Shown here one piece after another: positions 9,265-17,332 of a stretch of DNA of 64,000 nt. Location: positions 558,001 through 622,000 of the forward strand of contig CAVWFB010000016.1 of the NCBI GenBank assembly GCA_963754265.1, read 5' to 3'. The stretch's first letter is position 1. Each line of letters begins with the position of its first letter. The DNA is from AC-32 sp963754265 (lineage in GTDB: Bacteria > Actinomycetota > Thermoleophilia > Gaiellales > Gaiellaceae). The notes below the pieces were generated by a model. The model had not been told where the DNA came from, searched no databases, and saw nothing but the letters and a program-made list of their open reading frames with translations. Position numbers and translations under genes: made by a program.

Positions 9265-9300
9265 GGCGCCCTTGCGAGCGCCTTACGTAACCCGCAAGGG
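9261..9300. terminator. Bidirectional terminator-like nested hairpins
   Basis: Between two convergent genes lie two overlapping perfect inverted repeats. GTAAGGCGC (9261-9269) pairs with GCGCCTTAC (9278-9286), and CCCTTGCG (9269-9276) pairs with CGCAAGGG (9293-9300). The two cannot form together. No T-run follows, so this is a structured stop of the kind common in high-GC genomes rather than a classic intrinsic terminator. Confidence 0.55.
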
Positions 9301-9308
9301 GAGACGTG

Positions 9309-9581
9309 CTAGGCGTCGTACTGGCCGCCGATCTCGGCCGCCTGGGGCCTACCCTTGTGCCCCGCTTCTTGCATGATCGCCGGGACTTCGGGGTCGGAGA
9401 CGAAGTTCTGCCAGCCTGCCGCATCCCAGTCGAAGAGCGCCCAGACCCGGTCGGACTCGTTGGGATCGCGGAAGACGGTCGAGCCCTTCGACCCGTGCTG
9501 CTTGCGCTTCTCGGCGCCCTTCGTGGAGAAGATCTTCACGAAGCGGTCGAAATCCTCGACCTTCGTCGTTGCCAGGATCAT
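9309..9581 (-). CDS. Small dimeric alpha/beta-barrel-like protein, function unknown
   Basis: This 90-residue protein begins MILATTKVEDFDRFVKIF and has the FDRFVKIFSTKGAEKRKQHG and VWALFDWDAAGWQNFVSD segments. They resemble the two halves of a ferredoxin-like dimeric barrel as in stress-responsive or ABM-type proteins. Proteins of this type often bind or act on small hydrophobic compounds, but no catalytic residue is evident here. A good ribosome binding site (AAGGAGAGA) precedes the ATG. The gene stands alone, with the nested hairpins just after its stop. Confidence 0.65.
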   Translation of the reverse strand: MILATTKVEDFDRFVKIFSTKGAEKRKQHGSKGSTVFRDPNESDRVWALFDWDAAGWQNFVSDPEVPAIMQEAGHKGRPQAAEIGGQYDA

Positions 9582-9662
9582 CTCTCTCCTTCTGTAGGCC
9601 CCGGCGCCGCCGCTCGACGCCGATGGTGAGGCGAGTCTACGCCGGGATGCCCAAGCGTGAGC

Positions 9663-10145
9663 TCACGCGGCGGAGTCCGCCGGCCCCAGGACGGCGTCGA
9701 GCCGTTCGAGACTGGCGGCCGGCCACAAGGCCTTCCTGTCGTAATAGACCTCGAACGCCGGCACCGAGTCGGGGAGCGTGACCCAGTCCAGCTTGGACCT
9801 GGTGAAGATGTGAACGTCGGGCTCGACGCTAGAGGGCTGATCCAGCGTCCCGCCGCGAACGAACCGCACCTCATGCCGCCCGTACTCGCTGAAGACCGCC
9901 ACCTGGCAGATGGGACAGCGGAAGATCCGCTGCTTGCTGCCGTCGTCGCGAGGAGCGTCAACCGGCTGCGGGACGCCCGCGAGCAGCTCCATCCGGTCGG
10001 CTTCGATCAGCAAGTTGATGACGAAGGCACTTCCGGTCTGCCGCTGGCAGTTGAGGCAGTGACAGCAATGCGTGAAGAGCGGCTCGGACGTGAGCCGGTA
10101 GCGAACCGCTCCACAGGCACAACCGCCCTCACGTGTGGTGCTCAC
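9663..10145 (-). CDS. GFA-family zinc-binding protein
   Basis: The 160-residue protein has the GFA cysteine pattern: GGCACGAV (Cys9, Cys11), CCHCLNC (Cys27-Cys33) and FRCPIC (Cys77, Cys80). These bind structural and catalytic zinc. The family includes the glutathione-dependent formaldehyde-activating enzyme and many related carbon-sulfur lyase-like proteins. The GTG start follows GGGAGGAG at good spacing. The gene sits 15 bases after the stop of the serine hydrolase on the same strand. A link to formaldehyde released by the nearby demethylation genes is possible but speculative, since most GFA proteins have no proven role. Confidence 0.85.
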   Translation of the reverse strand: MSTTREGGCACGAVRYRLTSEPLFTHCCHCLNCQRQTGSAFVINLLIEADRMELLAGVPQPVDAPRDDGSKQRIFRCPICQVAVFSEYGRHEVRFVRGGTLDQPSSVEPDVHIFTRSKLDWVTLPDSVPAFEVYYDRKALWPAASLERLDAVLGPADSAA

Positions 10146-10160
10146 GATCTCCTCCCGGCG

Positions 10161-11444
10161 TCAGGTGTCTCGGCGCGTCAGCCCCCAGATCATGTCGTAG
10201 AGAACACCGGGACGGCCGTCGTCGTCGAACCCGGCGAACGTCACGGTCGGGGTATCGGGATCGCCCGCATCGACGAGAAACGTCCGATCGTCGATCGGGA
10301 AACCCTCCAGCGTCCGACCGCCGCGCTCCAGGATCAGGGAGGCATCGGTGGCGGTCACGTCCCAGCGCAGATCGGGCCATGCGTAGACGCCGGCGAAGCG
10401 CGAAAGGTCGCCGGCCGCACCGTCCGTCGGCTCCAGTCGTAGTGGCGGCACGTGGACGCCGAACCACGCCTCCATGACCTCGGGGAAGATCGACCGGTAG
10501 AGCGCGCGCCCGGTGCCGCAGTTGGTGAGCAGGACGGCCGCGCCGTCGTGTTCCGGCACGAGCCGCAGCACCGCACGGTGTCCACTGATGAGGCCGTCCC
10601 ATCCCCAGACGGGACCGCCATCCCAGTCGAACCGGGCCCAGCCGAGGCACCAGGCATCGAGCCAGCCATGAATCCTGACCTCCTCGCATGAGCCGCGCAA
10701 CGCGGCGAGCGACGAATCCTCGAGATGCGATCGCGCAAGACGCAAGACGTCTGGCACCGTCGACAGCAGCGTCGAACCCGCCGGCCCTAGCGCCCGCGGC
10801 GTCCACGGATTCGCAGGGACGACCCCTTCTCGAGTGAGCTCATGGCCCGAAGCGCGAGGCACGGCGATCTGGGCATCCACGAACGCCGTCTGATCCATCT
10901 CGAGAGGGTTGAAGAGCTCGGCGCGCATCGCGTCCTCCCAGGTTCGGCCCGTCAGCGTCTCCAGCGCCCGGCCGAGCACGCACCAGCCGGCGTTCGAATA
11001 CGACCAGTACGCAGGCGTGGGATCGCCGGTCGCGGCCCCCTTCACGAACCGCGAGAGCGTTGCGTCGTCATCGCCCGGAGGCGTAGAGAACTCGAGCTCC
11101 GCGCGCAACGGAAGCCGAGAGCGATTGGCGAGCAGGTCGCGCACGCTCGCCCGTGCCGCCCAGCCAGCGCTGTCTAGTTCCGGGACGTGTGCTGCGATCG
11201 GGTCGTCAATCGAGAGACGACCCGCCTCGGCGAGGCGGGCGACCGCCGTCGCGACCATCGACTTGCACAGCGATCCGACCGCGAAGCGCGTCTCGAACGT
11301 CACCGGCTCGCCCGTGGTCGTGTCGGCGACGCCCGCATAGGCGGTGGCCACTACCCCGTCACGAAGGACTCCGATCGCGGCACCCGGCACCGAATGGCGA
11401 GAAGCGTGCTCGCGCAACAGGCTCGCGAGCTCCGGCTCGCCCAT
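10161..11444 (-). CDS. Class C beta-lactamase-like serine hydrolase
   Basis: This 427-residue protein has the SxxK nucleophile motif SLCK at residues 58-61 and the YSN motif at residues 149-151. Both are characteristic of the penicillin-binding/class C beta-lactamase fold. It has no signal peptide, so it is probably a cytoplasmic esterase or peptidase rather than a resistance enzyme. The last 110 residues form a separate beta-rich region (LSRFAGVYAWPDL onward) like the lipocalin-type tail of some esterases of this family. It lies just upstream of the GFA gene and is probably co-transcribed with it. Confidence 0.87.
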   Translation of the reverse strand: MGEPELASLLREHASRHSVPGAAIGVLRDGVVATAYAGVADTTTGEPVTFETRFAVGSLCKSMVATAVARLAEAGRLSIDDPIAAHVPELDSAGWAARASVRDLLANRSRLPLRAELEFSTPPGDDDATLSRFVKGAATGDPTPAYWSYSNAGWCVLGRALETLTGRTWEDAMRAELFNPLEMDQTAFVDAQIAVPRASGHELTREGVVPANPWTPRALGPAGSTLLSTVPDVLRLARSHLEDSSLAALRGSCEEVRIHGWLDAWCLGWARFDWDGGPVWGWDGLISGHRAVLRLVPEHDGAAVLLTNCGTGRALYRSIFPEVMEAWFGVHVPPLRLEPTDGAAGDLSRFAGVYAWPDLRWDVTATDASLILERGGRTLEGFPIDDRTFLVDAGDPDTPTVTFAGFDDDGRPGVLYDMIWGLTRRDT

Positions 11445-11477
11445 GAGGCAACTCTACGCTCCGCTCACGAAGTGCTC

Positions 11478-11505
11478 GAGTGGCCCGCACGGAGGCGGGC
11501 CACTC
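11478..11505. terminator. Strong 11-bp hairpin, terminator-like
   Basis: GAGTGGCCCGC (11478-11488) and GCGGGCCACTC (11495-11505) form a perfect stem around a six-base loop. No T-run follows on either strand. It sits downstream of the FAD oxidoreductase operon on the minus strand and upstream of the hydrolase gene, so it may end leftward transcription. Confidence 0.5.
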
Positions 11506-11524
11506 GCATTCGATCAGCCTCGGG

Positions 11525-11617
11525 TTATCCGTGGACGGGCTGGAAGAACTGCCTGAGCTCCCAGTTCGCGACGCGGTTGCCGAGCTTCTCGCCCTGCTTG
11601 ACGGAGTTGCGGTGCAC
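11525..11617 (-). CDS. Possible 30-residue peptide or gene fragment
   Basis: A short frame starting with GTG at 11617 encodes VHRNSVKQGEKLGNRVANWE followed by LRQFFQPVHG. Its composition looks like a real protein C-terminus rather than a shadow frame. It begins 13 bases after the stop of the FAD oxidoreductase and ends before the strong hairpin, so it would be transcribed. There is no clear ribosome binding site. It could be the remnant of a larger gene or a small peptide. I do not recognise it. Confidence 0.3.
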   Translation of the reverse strand: MHRNSVKQGEKLGNRVANWELRQFFQPVHG

Positions 11618-11629
11618 TAGTCGCGCAAC

Positions 11630-13258
11630 TTAGTCCCCGCGTGCGCGACGTCTCGTGCTGCGGCGTCGAGCTCGCCGGGCGTCGGCCAGGATCGCCCGGG
11701 CTGCGTTCCTCCCGGGGCCGCCGGTGACCCCGCCCCCGGGGTGTGTGCCCGCCCCACACATGTAGAGGCCGCGGATCCCGGCAAGCCGGTAGCGAGCATG
11801 GCCGAGGAGGGGCCGCCAGGCGAAGACCTGGTCGAGGGCGTGCTCGCCGTGCATCGGGTGCCCGCCGCTGAGCCCGTACTCTCGCTCGAGGTCCGCAGGC
11901 GTGACGACGTGGCGAGCGACGATCTTGTCCGCGATGCCCGGTGCATAGACCTCGAGCGTCCGCACGGCCCCGTCCGCTACACGATCGCGCGCTGCTTCGT
12001 CCCAGTCCGCGTCGCGGAGGCGCCGTGGCGCGTACTGGAACAGCGCAGTGATGACGTGGGTCCCATCAGGGGCGAGCGAGGGGTCGGAGAGGGTGGGGAT
12101 CGTCGCCTCGAGATACGGGTGCTCGGAGATCCGTCCGTACTTCGAGTCGTCGAATGCCCGCTCGAGGTCGTCGAGGCTCGGCGCGACGACGATCCGCCCG
12201 CGTAGGCGCTCGCCGTCGACGCCGCCGATCGCCGGCAGGCCCTCCAGGACGAGGGTCACCTTCGCCACCACACCGGGCGTGCGGATGTGCTCGACCCGCC
12301 AGCCCAGAGTCGGGCCGACCTCGGCCGGGTCGACGAGGCGCAGAAGCGTCTGCTTGGGGTCGGCGTTCGACACGACGATCCGCGCGTCGATCTCCTCGCC
12401 GCTCGCGAGAGCGACGCCTTCGACAGAGCCGCGCCCGGTTCGGATGGCCGCGACGTCGGCGTCGCGGCGAATCGTCGCGCCGTTGCTCCGCGCAGCGGCG
12501 ACGAGCGCCTCCACGAGGGAGTCCGGCCCGCCACGCGCGAAGACCGTGCGGCCCGCCGCTCCTCCTCCTGGGGCCGAGTCCCACAGGAAGTTGAGCGCCG
12601 TCCCCGCCGACCGGGGGCCCATGGCCATGTAACGAACGCCTCGCGCGCCGAGGACGCCGCGTAGCGCCTCGCCCTCGACGGCTTCGCCGACGAGGTCCGC
12701 GACGGACATCGGCAGCACCCGCAGCGCCTCGCGCAGCTGCTGCCTCCCGAGGTGCCGCAGGCCGTTCAACAGCGTGAGGCCGCCGGTGGCGTCCGCGAGG
12801 GACGGAGACGCGAGGTCCGGCGGCTCGGTCGCCTGGACGCGGGCCATGAAGGCACCCAGCGAGCGGATCCTGCGGTCGAAGGCGACGAACGCCTCGGCAT
12901 CGCGCGGCCGTGTCCCCGTCCGGAGCTCCGTCGCCGTCCGGACCGGGTCGCGCCACAACGTGAGGCCGGGCCCGTCGGCGGACGGGGCGAAGGCCGCCAC
13001 CTCCGGCTCGATGGCGCGGAAGCCGTGCGAGCCGAGCCCGAGGTCACGGACGACGTCGTGGCGGAGACCTCCGACGCAGTCGGCCGCAATCGGTGCGCGC
13101 ACACCGGGCGCGACCTCCTCGGTAGCCAGGGGGCCGCCCGCCCGGCTTCGGCGCTCGAGAACCAGCGTCCGGAGCCCCGCCTTCGCCAGGTACGAAGCCG
13201 TGACCAGGCCGTTGTGCCCGGCTCCGACTACGACCGCGTCGTATCGCTCCCGGGCCAC
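11630..13258 (-). CDS. PYROXD2-like FAD-dependent oxidoreductase, second of a tandem pair
   Basis: The 542-residue protein has the N-terminal FAD motif VVVGAGHNGLVTASYLAKAG and ends with GLYMCGAGTHPGGGVTGGPG. This is the C-terminal FAD-contact motif of the phytoene desaturase/PYROXD2 group. The GTG at 13258 is chosen because it follows the stop of the paralogue at 13261 by two bases. It differs from its neighbour in the middle of the protein, so the two likely act on different substrates or form a heteromer. The family oxidises or isomerises C-C or C-N bonds of largely unknown substrates. Confidence 0.83.
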   Translation of the reverse strand: MARERYDAVVVGAGHNGLVTASYLAKAGLRTLVLERRSRAGGPLATEEVAPGVRAPIAADCVGGLRHDVVRDLGLGSHGFRAIEPEVAAFAPSADGPGLTLWRDPVRTATELRTGTRPRDAEAFVAFDRRIRSLGAFMARVQATEPPDLASPSLADATGGLTLLNGLRHLGRQQLREALRVLPMSVADLVGEAVEGEALRGVLGARGVRYMAMGPRSAGTALNFLWDSAPGGGAAGRTVFARGGPDSLVEALVAAARSNGATIRRDADVAAIRTGRGSVEGVALASGEEIDARIVVSNADPKQTLLRLVDPAEVGPTLGWRVEHIRTPGVVAKVTLVLEGLPAIGGVDGERLRGRIVVAPSLDDLERAFDDSKYGRISEHPYLEATIPTLSDPSLAPDGTHVITALFQYAPRRLRDADWDEAARDRVADGAVRTLEVYAPGIADKIVARHVVTPADLEREYGLSGGHPMHGEHALDQVFAWRPLLGHARYRLAGIRGLYMCGAGTHPGGGVTGGPGRNAARAILADARRARRRSTRRRARGD

Positions 13259-13260
13259 TC

Positions 13261-14871
13261 TCAGGCGGCCTTCTTGGCGCGGAGCGCGCGCAAGACCTGC
13301 AGCGCCGCGAGGCGTCCCGACGCGCCCATGATCCCACCCCCGGGGTGCGTGGCAGAGCCGCACATCCAGAGGTTCCGCAGCGGCGTCTGGTAGCGCGCCC
13401 ATCCCGGCACGGGCCGGTTGAAGAAGAGCTGCTCGAGCGAGAGCTCGCCCTGGAAGATGTTTCCCTCGGAGAGCCCGAACTGGTCCTCGATGTCCTTGGG
13501 GGTGAGCACCTGCGCGTGCAGGATCAGCTCGCGGATGTTCGGCGCCCGCTCCGCGATCGTGTCGACGACGGTCTCCCCGAACGCATCACGCCGGCCGTCG
13601 TCCCACTCGTCGCCCTCGGCCAGGCGGTAGGGCGCGTACTGGACGAAGCAGCTCATGACGTGCTTGCCCGGAGGCGCCATCGACGGGTCGACCAGGGTCG
13701 GGATGACCATGTCGATGTACGGGCGCCGGCTGAAGCGCCCGGACTTCGCGTCGTCATACGCCTGCTCCATGTAGTCGATGCTCGGGCTGAAGCTGATCGC
13801 GCCGCGCAGGTGGTCGCCCTGCCCGGGCAGGCACGTGAACTCGGGAAGCCCGTCCAGGGCAAGGTTCACCTTCCCGCTGGAGCCCCGGTACCGGTAGCGC
13901 GCGACCTCCTCGAGGAACGCCCCGTCGAGGAGGCCTGGCGGCAGGAGCCGGACGAACGTCTGCTGCGGGTCCAGGCTCGACAGCGTCACCCGCCCGGTCA
14001 CCTCGTCGCCCGCCGACGTGACGGCGCCGGTCACCTCGTCGCCTCGGGTGAGGAAGTGCTCGACGGCGGTCTCGGTCCGGATCTCGGCGCCGAATGACCG
14101 CGCGGCGCTCGCGATCGCCTCGCTGACGGCGCCGGTCCCTCCTCGCGGGATTCCCCAGGCGCGCAGGACGCCGTCGATCTCGCCCATGTAGTGGTGCAGC
14201 AGGACGTAGGCGGTCCCAGGAGAGCGGATCCCCTGGAACGTGCCGATGATCCCGGAGGAGCTCATCGTCGCCTTCAGCGGATCCGTCTCGAACCACTGGT
14301 CGAGGAAGTCGGCGGCGCTCATCGTCATGAGCTGGATGAACACCGCGCGCTGCTCCAGGGAGAGGCCGTTGAAGGAGCGGGCGAGACGTGCGACGGGGAG
14401 CCATTCGCGCGGATCGAGCCGGCCCGGGTCCGGCGGCGCCATGGACAGGATCGGCTTGACGAACCTCGCCATCTCGAACATCAGGCGGCTGTACTCCTCG
14501 TACGCCTCCGCGTCGCTCGCCGACCAGCGTCGGAGCTCGCGCACGGTGCGGCCGTGGTCGTTCACACGCCACAGGTAGTCGTCGTCGAGCGGCGTGAACG
14601 TTCCGTCGAGAGGCAGGATCTCGAGGCCGTGCTCCGGCAGCGCGAGCTCCCGGACGATCTCGGGACGGAGAAGCGAGACGACGTACGAGGCCACGCTGAA
14701 CCGGAAGCCGGGGAACACCTCCTCGGTTACCGCCGCCCCGCCGAGAACGTGGCGCCGCTCCAGCACGACCACCTTGAGTCCGGCCCGCGCGAGGTACGCC
14801 GCGGCCACGAGCCCGTTGTGCCCGCCGCCGATGATCACGGCGTCGTACGCGCGGTGATTGGAGGTCGTCAT
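13261..14871 (-). CDS. PYROXD2-like FAD-dependent oxidoreductase, first of a tandem pair
   Basis: This 536-residue flavoprotein has the dinucleotide-binding motif AVIIGGGHNGLVAAAYLARA near residue 10. It has the second FAD segment LERRHVLGGAAVTEE and the C-terminal LWMCGSATHPGGGIMGASG. These match the PYROXD2 branch of phytoene-desaturase-like enzymes. The ATG at 14871 (MTTSNHRAYD) is preferred over an upstream in-frame GTG-rich stretch. It heads a two-gene operon. It diverges from two GcvT-family genes across a 69-base gap, which probably holds a shared control region. Confidence 0.85.
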   Translation of the reverse strand: MTTSNHRAYDAVIIGGGHNGLVAAAYLARAGLKVVVLERRHVLGGAAVTEEVFPGFRFSVASYVVSLLRPEIVRELALPEHGLEILPLDGTFTPLDDDYLWRVNDHGRTVRELRRWSASDAEAYEEYSRLMFEMARFVKPILSMAPPDPGRLDPREWLPVARLARSFNGLSLEQRAVFIQLMTMSAADFLDQWFETDPLKATMSSSGIIGTFQGIRSPGTAYVLLHHYMGEIDGVLRAWGIPRGGTGAVSEAIASAARSFGAEIRTETAVEHFLTRGDEVTGAVTSAGDEVTGRVTLSSLDPQQTFVRLLPPGLLDGAFLEEVARYRYRGSSGKVNLALDGLPEFTCLPGQGDHLRGAISFSPSIDYMEQAYDDAKSGRFSRRPYIDMVIPTLVDPSMAPPGKHVMSCFVQYAPYRLAEGDEWDDGRRDAFGETVVDTIAERAPNIRELILHAQVLTPKDIEDQFGLSEGNIFQGELSLEQLFFNRPVPGWARYQTPLRNLWMCGSATHPGGGIMGASGRLAALQVLRALRAKKAA

Positions 14872-14940
14872 CAGCGGCGACACTAACCGCGGCACGGCCT
14901 GGCGCGCTCCCCGAGAGCCGCCCGACTATGCTTGCCGACC

Positions 14941-16086
14941 ATGCCCGGCCCGTTCGACATGGAGACGGTTCAGCGTGGAGCACGCTTGCGGCGCAGCCCC
15001 TTCTACGAGGCGACGCAGCGGCACGGCCCGAAGGGCTTCACCGTCTACAACCACACGCTCTTCCCGATCAACTTCGACGATTTCGAGGCCGAGTACTGGC
15101 ACCTGCTGAACCACGTGACGCTCTGGGACGTCGCCGTCGAGCGAAACGTGGAGGTGACGGGCCCGGACGGCTTCCGCTTCGCGCAGCTGCTCACCTGCCG
15201 CGACCTCAGCGCGTGCGCGGTCGGCCAGGGCAAGTACGTGCTGATCACGGCGCCGGACGGCGGGATCCTCAACGACCCGGTCATGCTGCGGCTGGACGAG
15301 AACACGTTCTGGTTCGCGCTCGCGGACAGCGACGTGCTGCCGTACGCGAAGGGGCTGGCGGCGTACGCGGGGATGGACGTGCAGCTCTCCGAGGCCGAGG
15401 CGTACCCGCTGCAAATCCAGGGCCCGAAGTCGAAGGACGTCGTGCGGGCCCTGTTCGGCGACGACATCCTCGACCTCCGCTACTACCACTTCCGCCGCCT
15501 CGAGCTGGACGGCATCTCGCTCATCCTCACCCGCACCGGCTGGACGTCGGAGGTCGGATACGAGATCTACCTTCTCGACGCCTCGCGCGGAACGGACCTG
15601 TGGGACCGGATCATGGAGGCGGGCGAGCCCTACGAGATCCGGCCGACGGGGCCGGTGGACATCCGCCGGATCGAGGGAGGCATCTTCAACTGGGGCGCCG
15701 ACATGACCTACGAGAACAACCCTTTCGAGCTGGGCCTCGGGCGGCTCGTCGACCTGGACACCGAAGCGGATTTCATCGCCCGCGACGCGCTCACGAGGAT
15801 TCGCGACGAAGGCGTGAAGCGGAAGATCGTCGGCGTCGAGATCGACGGCGACCGGCTGGAGATGAACGCGACGGACTGGCCGGTCTCGGCCGACGGCGCG
15901 AGCGGACGGGTGACCTCGGCCGTCTATTCGCCCCGCCTCGAGAAGAACATCGGGTACGCGTGGCTCCCCGTCGGCCACACCGAGCTCGGGACGCGCGTCG
16001 CGGTGGAGACACCCGACGGCGTGAGGGACGCGACGATCGCGCCGCTGCCCTTCTTCGACCCCGAGAAGCAGATCCCGAAGTCCTAG
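14941..16086 (+). CDS. GcvT-family protein resembling DMSP demethylase DmdA
   Basis: The 381-residue protein keeps the GcvT fold. Its N-terminal half matches the DmdA group as I remember it: RRSPFYEATQRHG, FTVYNHTLFP, LWDVAVERNVEVTGPD, LLTCRDLSACAVGQGKY and LQIQGPKSKDV. DmdA transfers a methyl group from dimethylsulfoniopropionate to tetrahydrofolate, but many close relatives act on other methylated compounds. The ATG at 14941 is preferred over a TTG nine bases upstream. It is followed after 7 bases by a second GcvT gene. Whether it is a true DmdA cannot be decided without a tree. Confidence 0.7.
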   Translation: MPGPFDMETVQRGARLRRSPFYEATQRHGPKGFTVYNHTLFPINFDDFEAEYWHLLNHVTLWDVAVERNVEVTGPDGFRFAQLLTCRDLSACAVGQGKYVLITAPDGGILNDPVMLRLDENTFWFALADSDVLPYAKGLAAYAGMDVQLSEAEAYPLQIQGPKSKDVVRALFGDDILDLRYYHFRRLELDGISLILTRTGWTSEVGYEIYLLDASRGTDLWDRIMEAGEPYEIRPTGPVDIRRIEGGIFNWGADMTYENNPFELGLGRLVDLDTEADFIARDALTRIRDEGVKRKIVGVEIDGDRLEMNATDWPVSADGASGRVTSAVYSPRLEKNIGYAWLPVGHTELGTRVAVETPDGVRDATIAPLPFFDPEKQIPKS

Positions 16087-16093
16087 ATCCGCC

Positions 16094-17314
16094 GTGTCGG
16101 TCGGAACCGCGTTCTATCCCCGGACCGCCCCACTCAACACCAAGCTGCAGTGGCGGGAATGGTCGGGCTACCTCGCGGCGAGCGCGTACGCCGACTCCCA
16201 CGAGATCGAGTACAACGCCATCCGGGAGGCGGCGGCGCTCATCGACGTCTCTCCGCTCTACAAGTACCTGGTCTCCGGGCCTGACGCTACGCGGCTCGTC
16301 GACCGGGTGATCACGCGGGACGCGAGCAAGCTCGCCGTCGGCCGCGTCTACTACACATCCTGGTGCAACGAGGACGGCCGCGTGGTCGACGACGGGACAG
16401 TCGGCCGGCTGGATGAGCAGACCTACCGCTGGACGGCCGCCGACTCGTCGCTGCGCTGGCTCCGGATGAACGCTCGCGGCCTTGACGTCGAGATCGAGGA
16501 CGTGAGCGAACGCATCTCCGCGCTGGCCGTGCAGGGGCCGCTGAGCCGCGACGTGCTCGAGGCGGCCACCGAGACGTCCTGGGGCGACCTCAAGTACTTC
16601 GGCCGGCGGGCCGCGCAGGTCGGCAGCATCCCCGTCGACGTCTCCCGGACGGGGTATACGGGCGACCTCGGCTACGAGGTGTGGGTCGAGAGCGCTCAGG
16701 CGGTCGACCTCTGGGACGCCCTCGTGCGGGCCGGAAGCGCCTACGGCATCCGGCCAGCCGGGATGCTCGCCCTCGACATCGCGCGGATCGAGGCAGGGCT
16801 GATCCTCATCGAAGTGGATTTCGACTCCGTGCGGCGCGCGCTGATTCCCGAGCAGTCGTACTCGCCCTTCGAGCTGGGCGTCCTGGGCCGCTTCGTCGAC
16901 TTCGAGAAACCGGTGGAGTTCGTCGGCCGTCGCGCGCTCGAGCGGGAACAGGGTCGCGGCGGGCCTGCGCGGAGGCTCGTCGGGCTAGAGCTCGACTGGG
17001 AGCCGCTCGAGGAGCTGTACCGCGCGAGGGGGCTGACGCCGACGCTGGAGCCGGCCGCCTCGCGCGTCCCCGTTCCTGTGTACGCGCGGGGCCGCCAGAT
17101 CGGCAAGGCGACCAGCACGACATGGAGCCCGACACTGAAGAAGGTGGTTGCGCTGGCGTCAGTCGCTGCCGACCAAAGCAAGCTCGGCACGAGGATCGAC
17201 GTCGAGTGGACGGTGGAGGCGCGGCGCAGCCGGATTACGGGGACGGTGGTGGAGCTGCCGTTCTTCAACCCGACGCGCAAGACTTCGACGGTCGCTCGTT
17301 CACCCGCTCCCTAG
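16094..17314 (+). CDS. GcvT-family aminomethyltransferase-like protein
   Basis: This 406-residue GcvT-fold protein starts with GTG 16094. It has the N-terminal folate-binding segments (EWSGYLAASAYADSHEIEYN, AALIDVSPLYKYLVSGPDA) and the central RTGYTGDLGYEVWVES. This last is the best conserved GcvT motif, with the catalytic-site arginine and tyrosine. The C-terminal barrel follows from about residue 280. The family moves one-carbon units onto tetrahydrofolate. The seven-base spacing from the DmdA-like gene indicates one operon and joint action on a methylated substrate. Confidence 0.8.
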   Translation: MSVGTAFYPRTAPLNTKLQWREWSGYLAASAYADSHEIEYNAIREAAALIDVSPLYKYLVSGPDATRLVDRVITRDASKLAVGRVYYTSWCNEDGRVVDDGTVGRLDEQTYRWTAADSSLRWLRMNARGLDVEIEDVSERISALAVQGPLSRDVLEAATETSWGDLKYFGRRAAQVGSIPVDVSRTGYTGDLGYEVWVESAQAVDLWDALVRAGSAYGIRPAGMLALDIARIEAGLILIEVDFDSVRRALIPEQSYSPFELGVLGRFVDFEKPVEFVGRRALEREQGRGGPARRLVGLELDWEPLEELYRARGLTPTLEPAASRVPVPVYARGRQIGKATSTTWSPTLKKVVALASVAADQSKLGTRIDVEWTVEARRSRITGTVVELPFFNPTRKTSTVARSPAP

Positions 17315-17332
17315 CTTCACCGACGAACTTCC

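Noticed and set aside
10161..11444. Antibiotic-resistance beta-lactamase
   Set aside because: The SxxK and YSN motifs are shared with many esterases, there is no signal peptide, and the neighbours are metabolic. Resistance is not supported.
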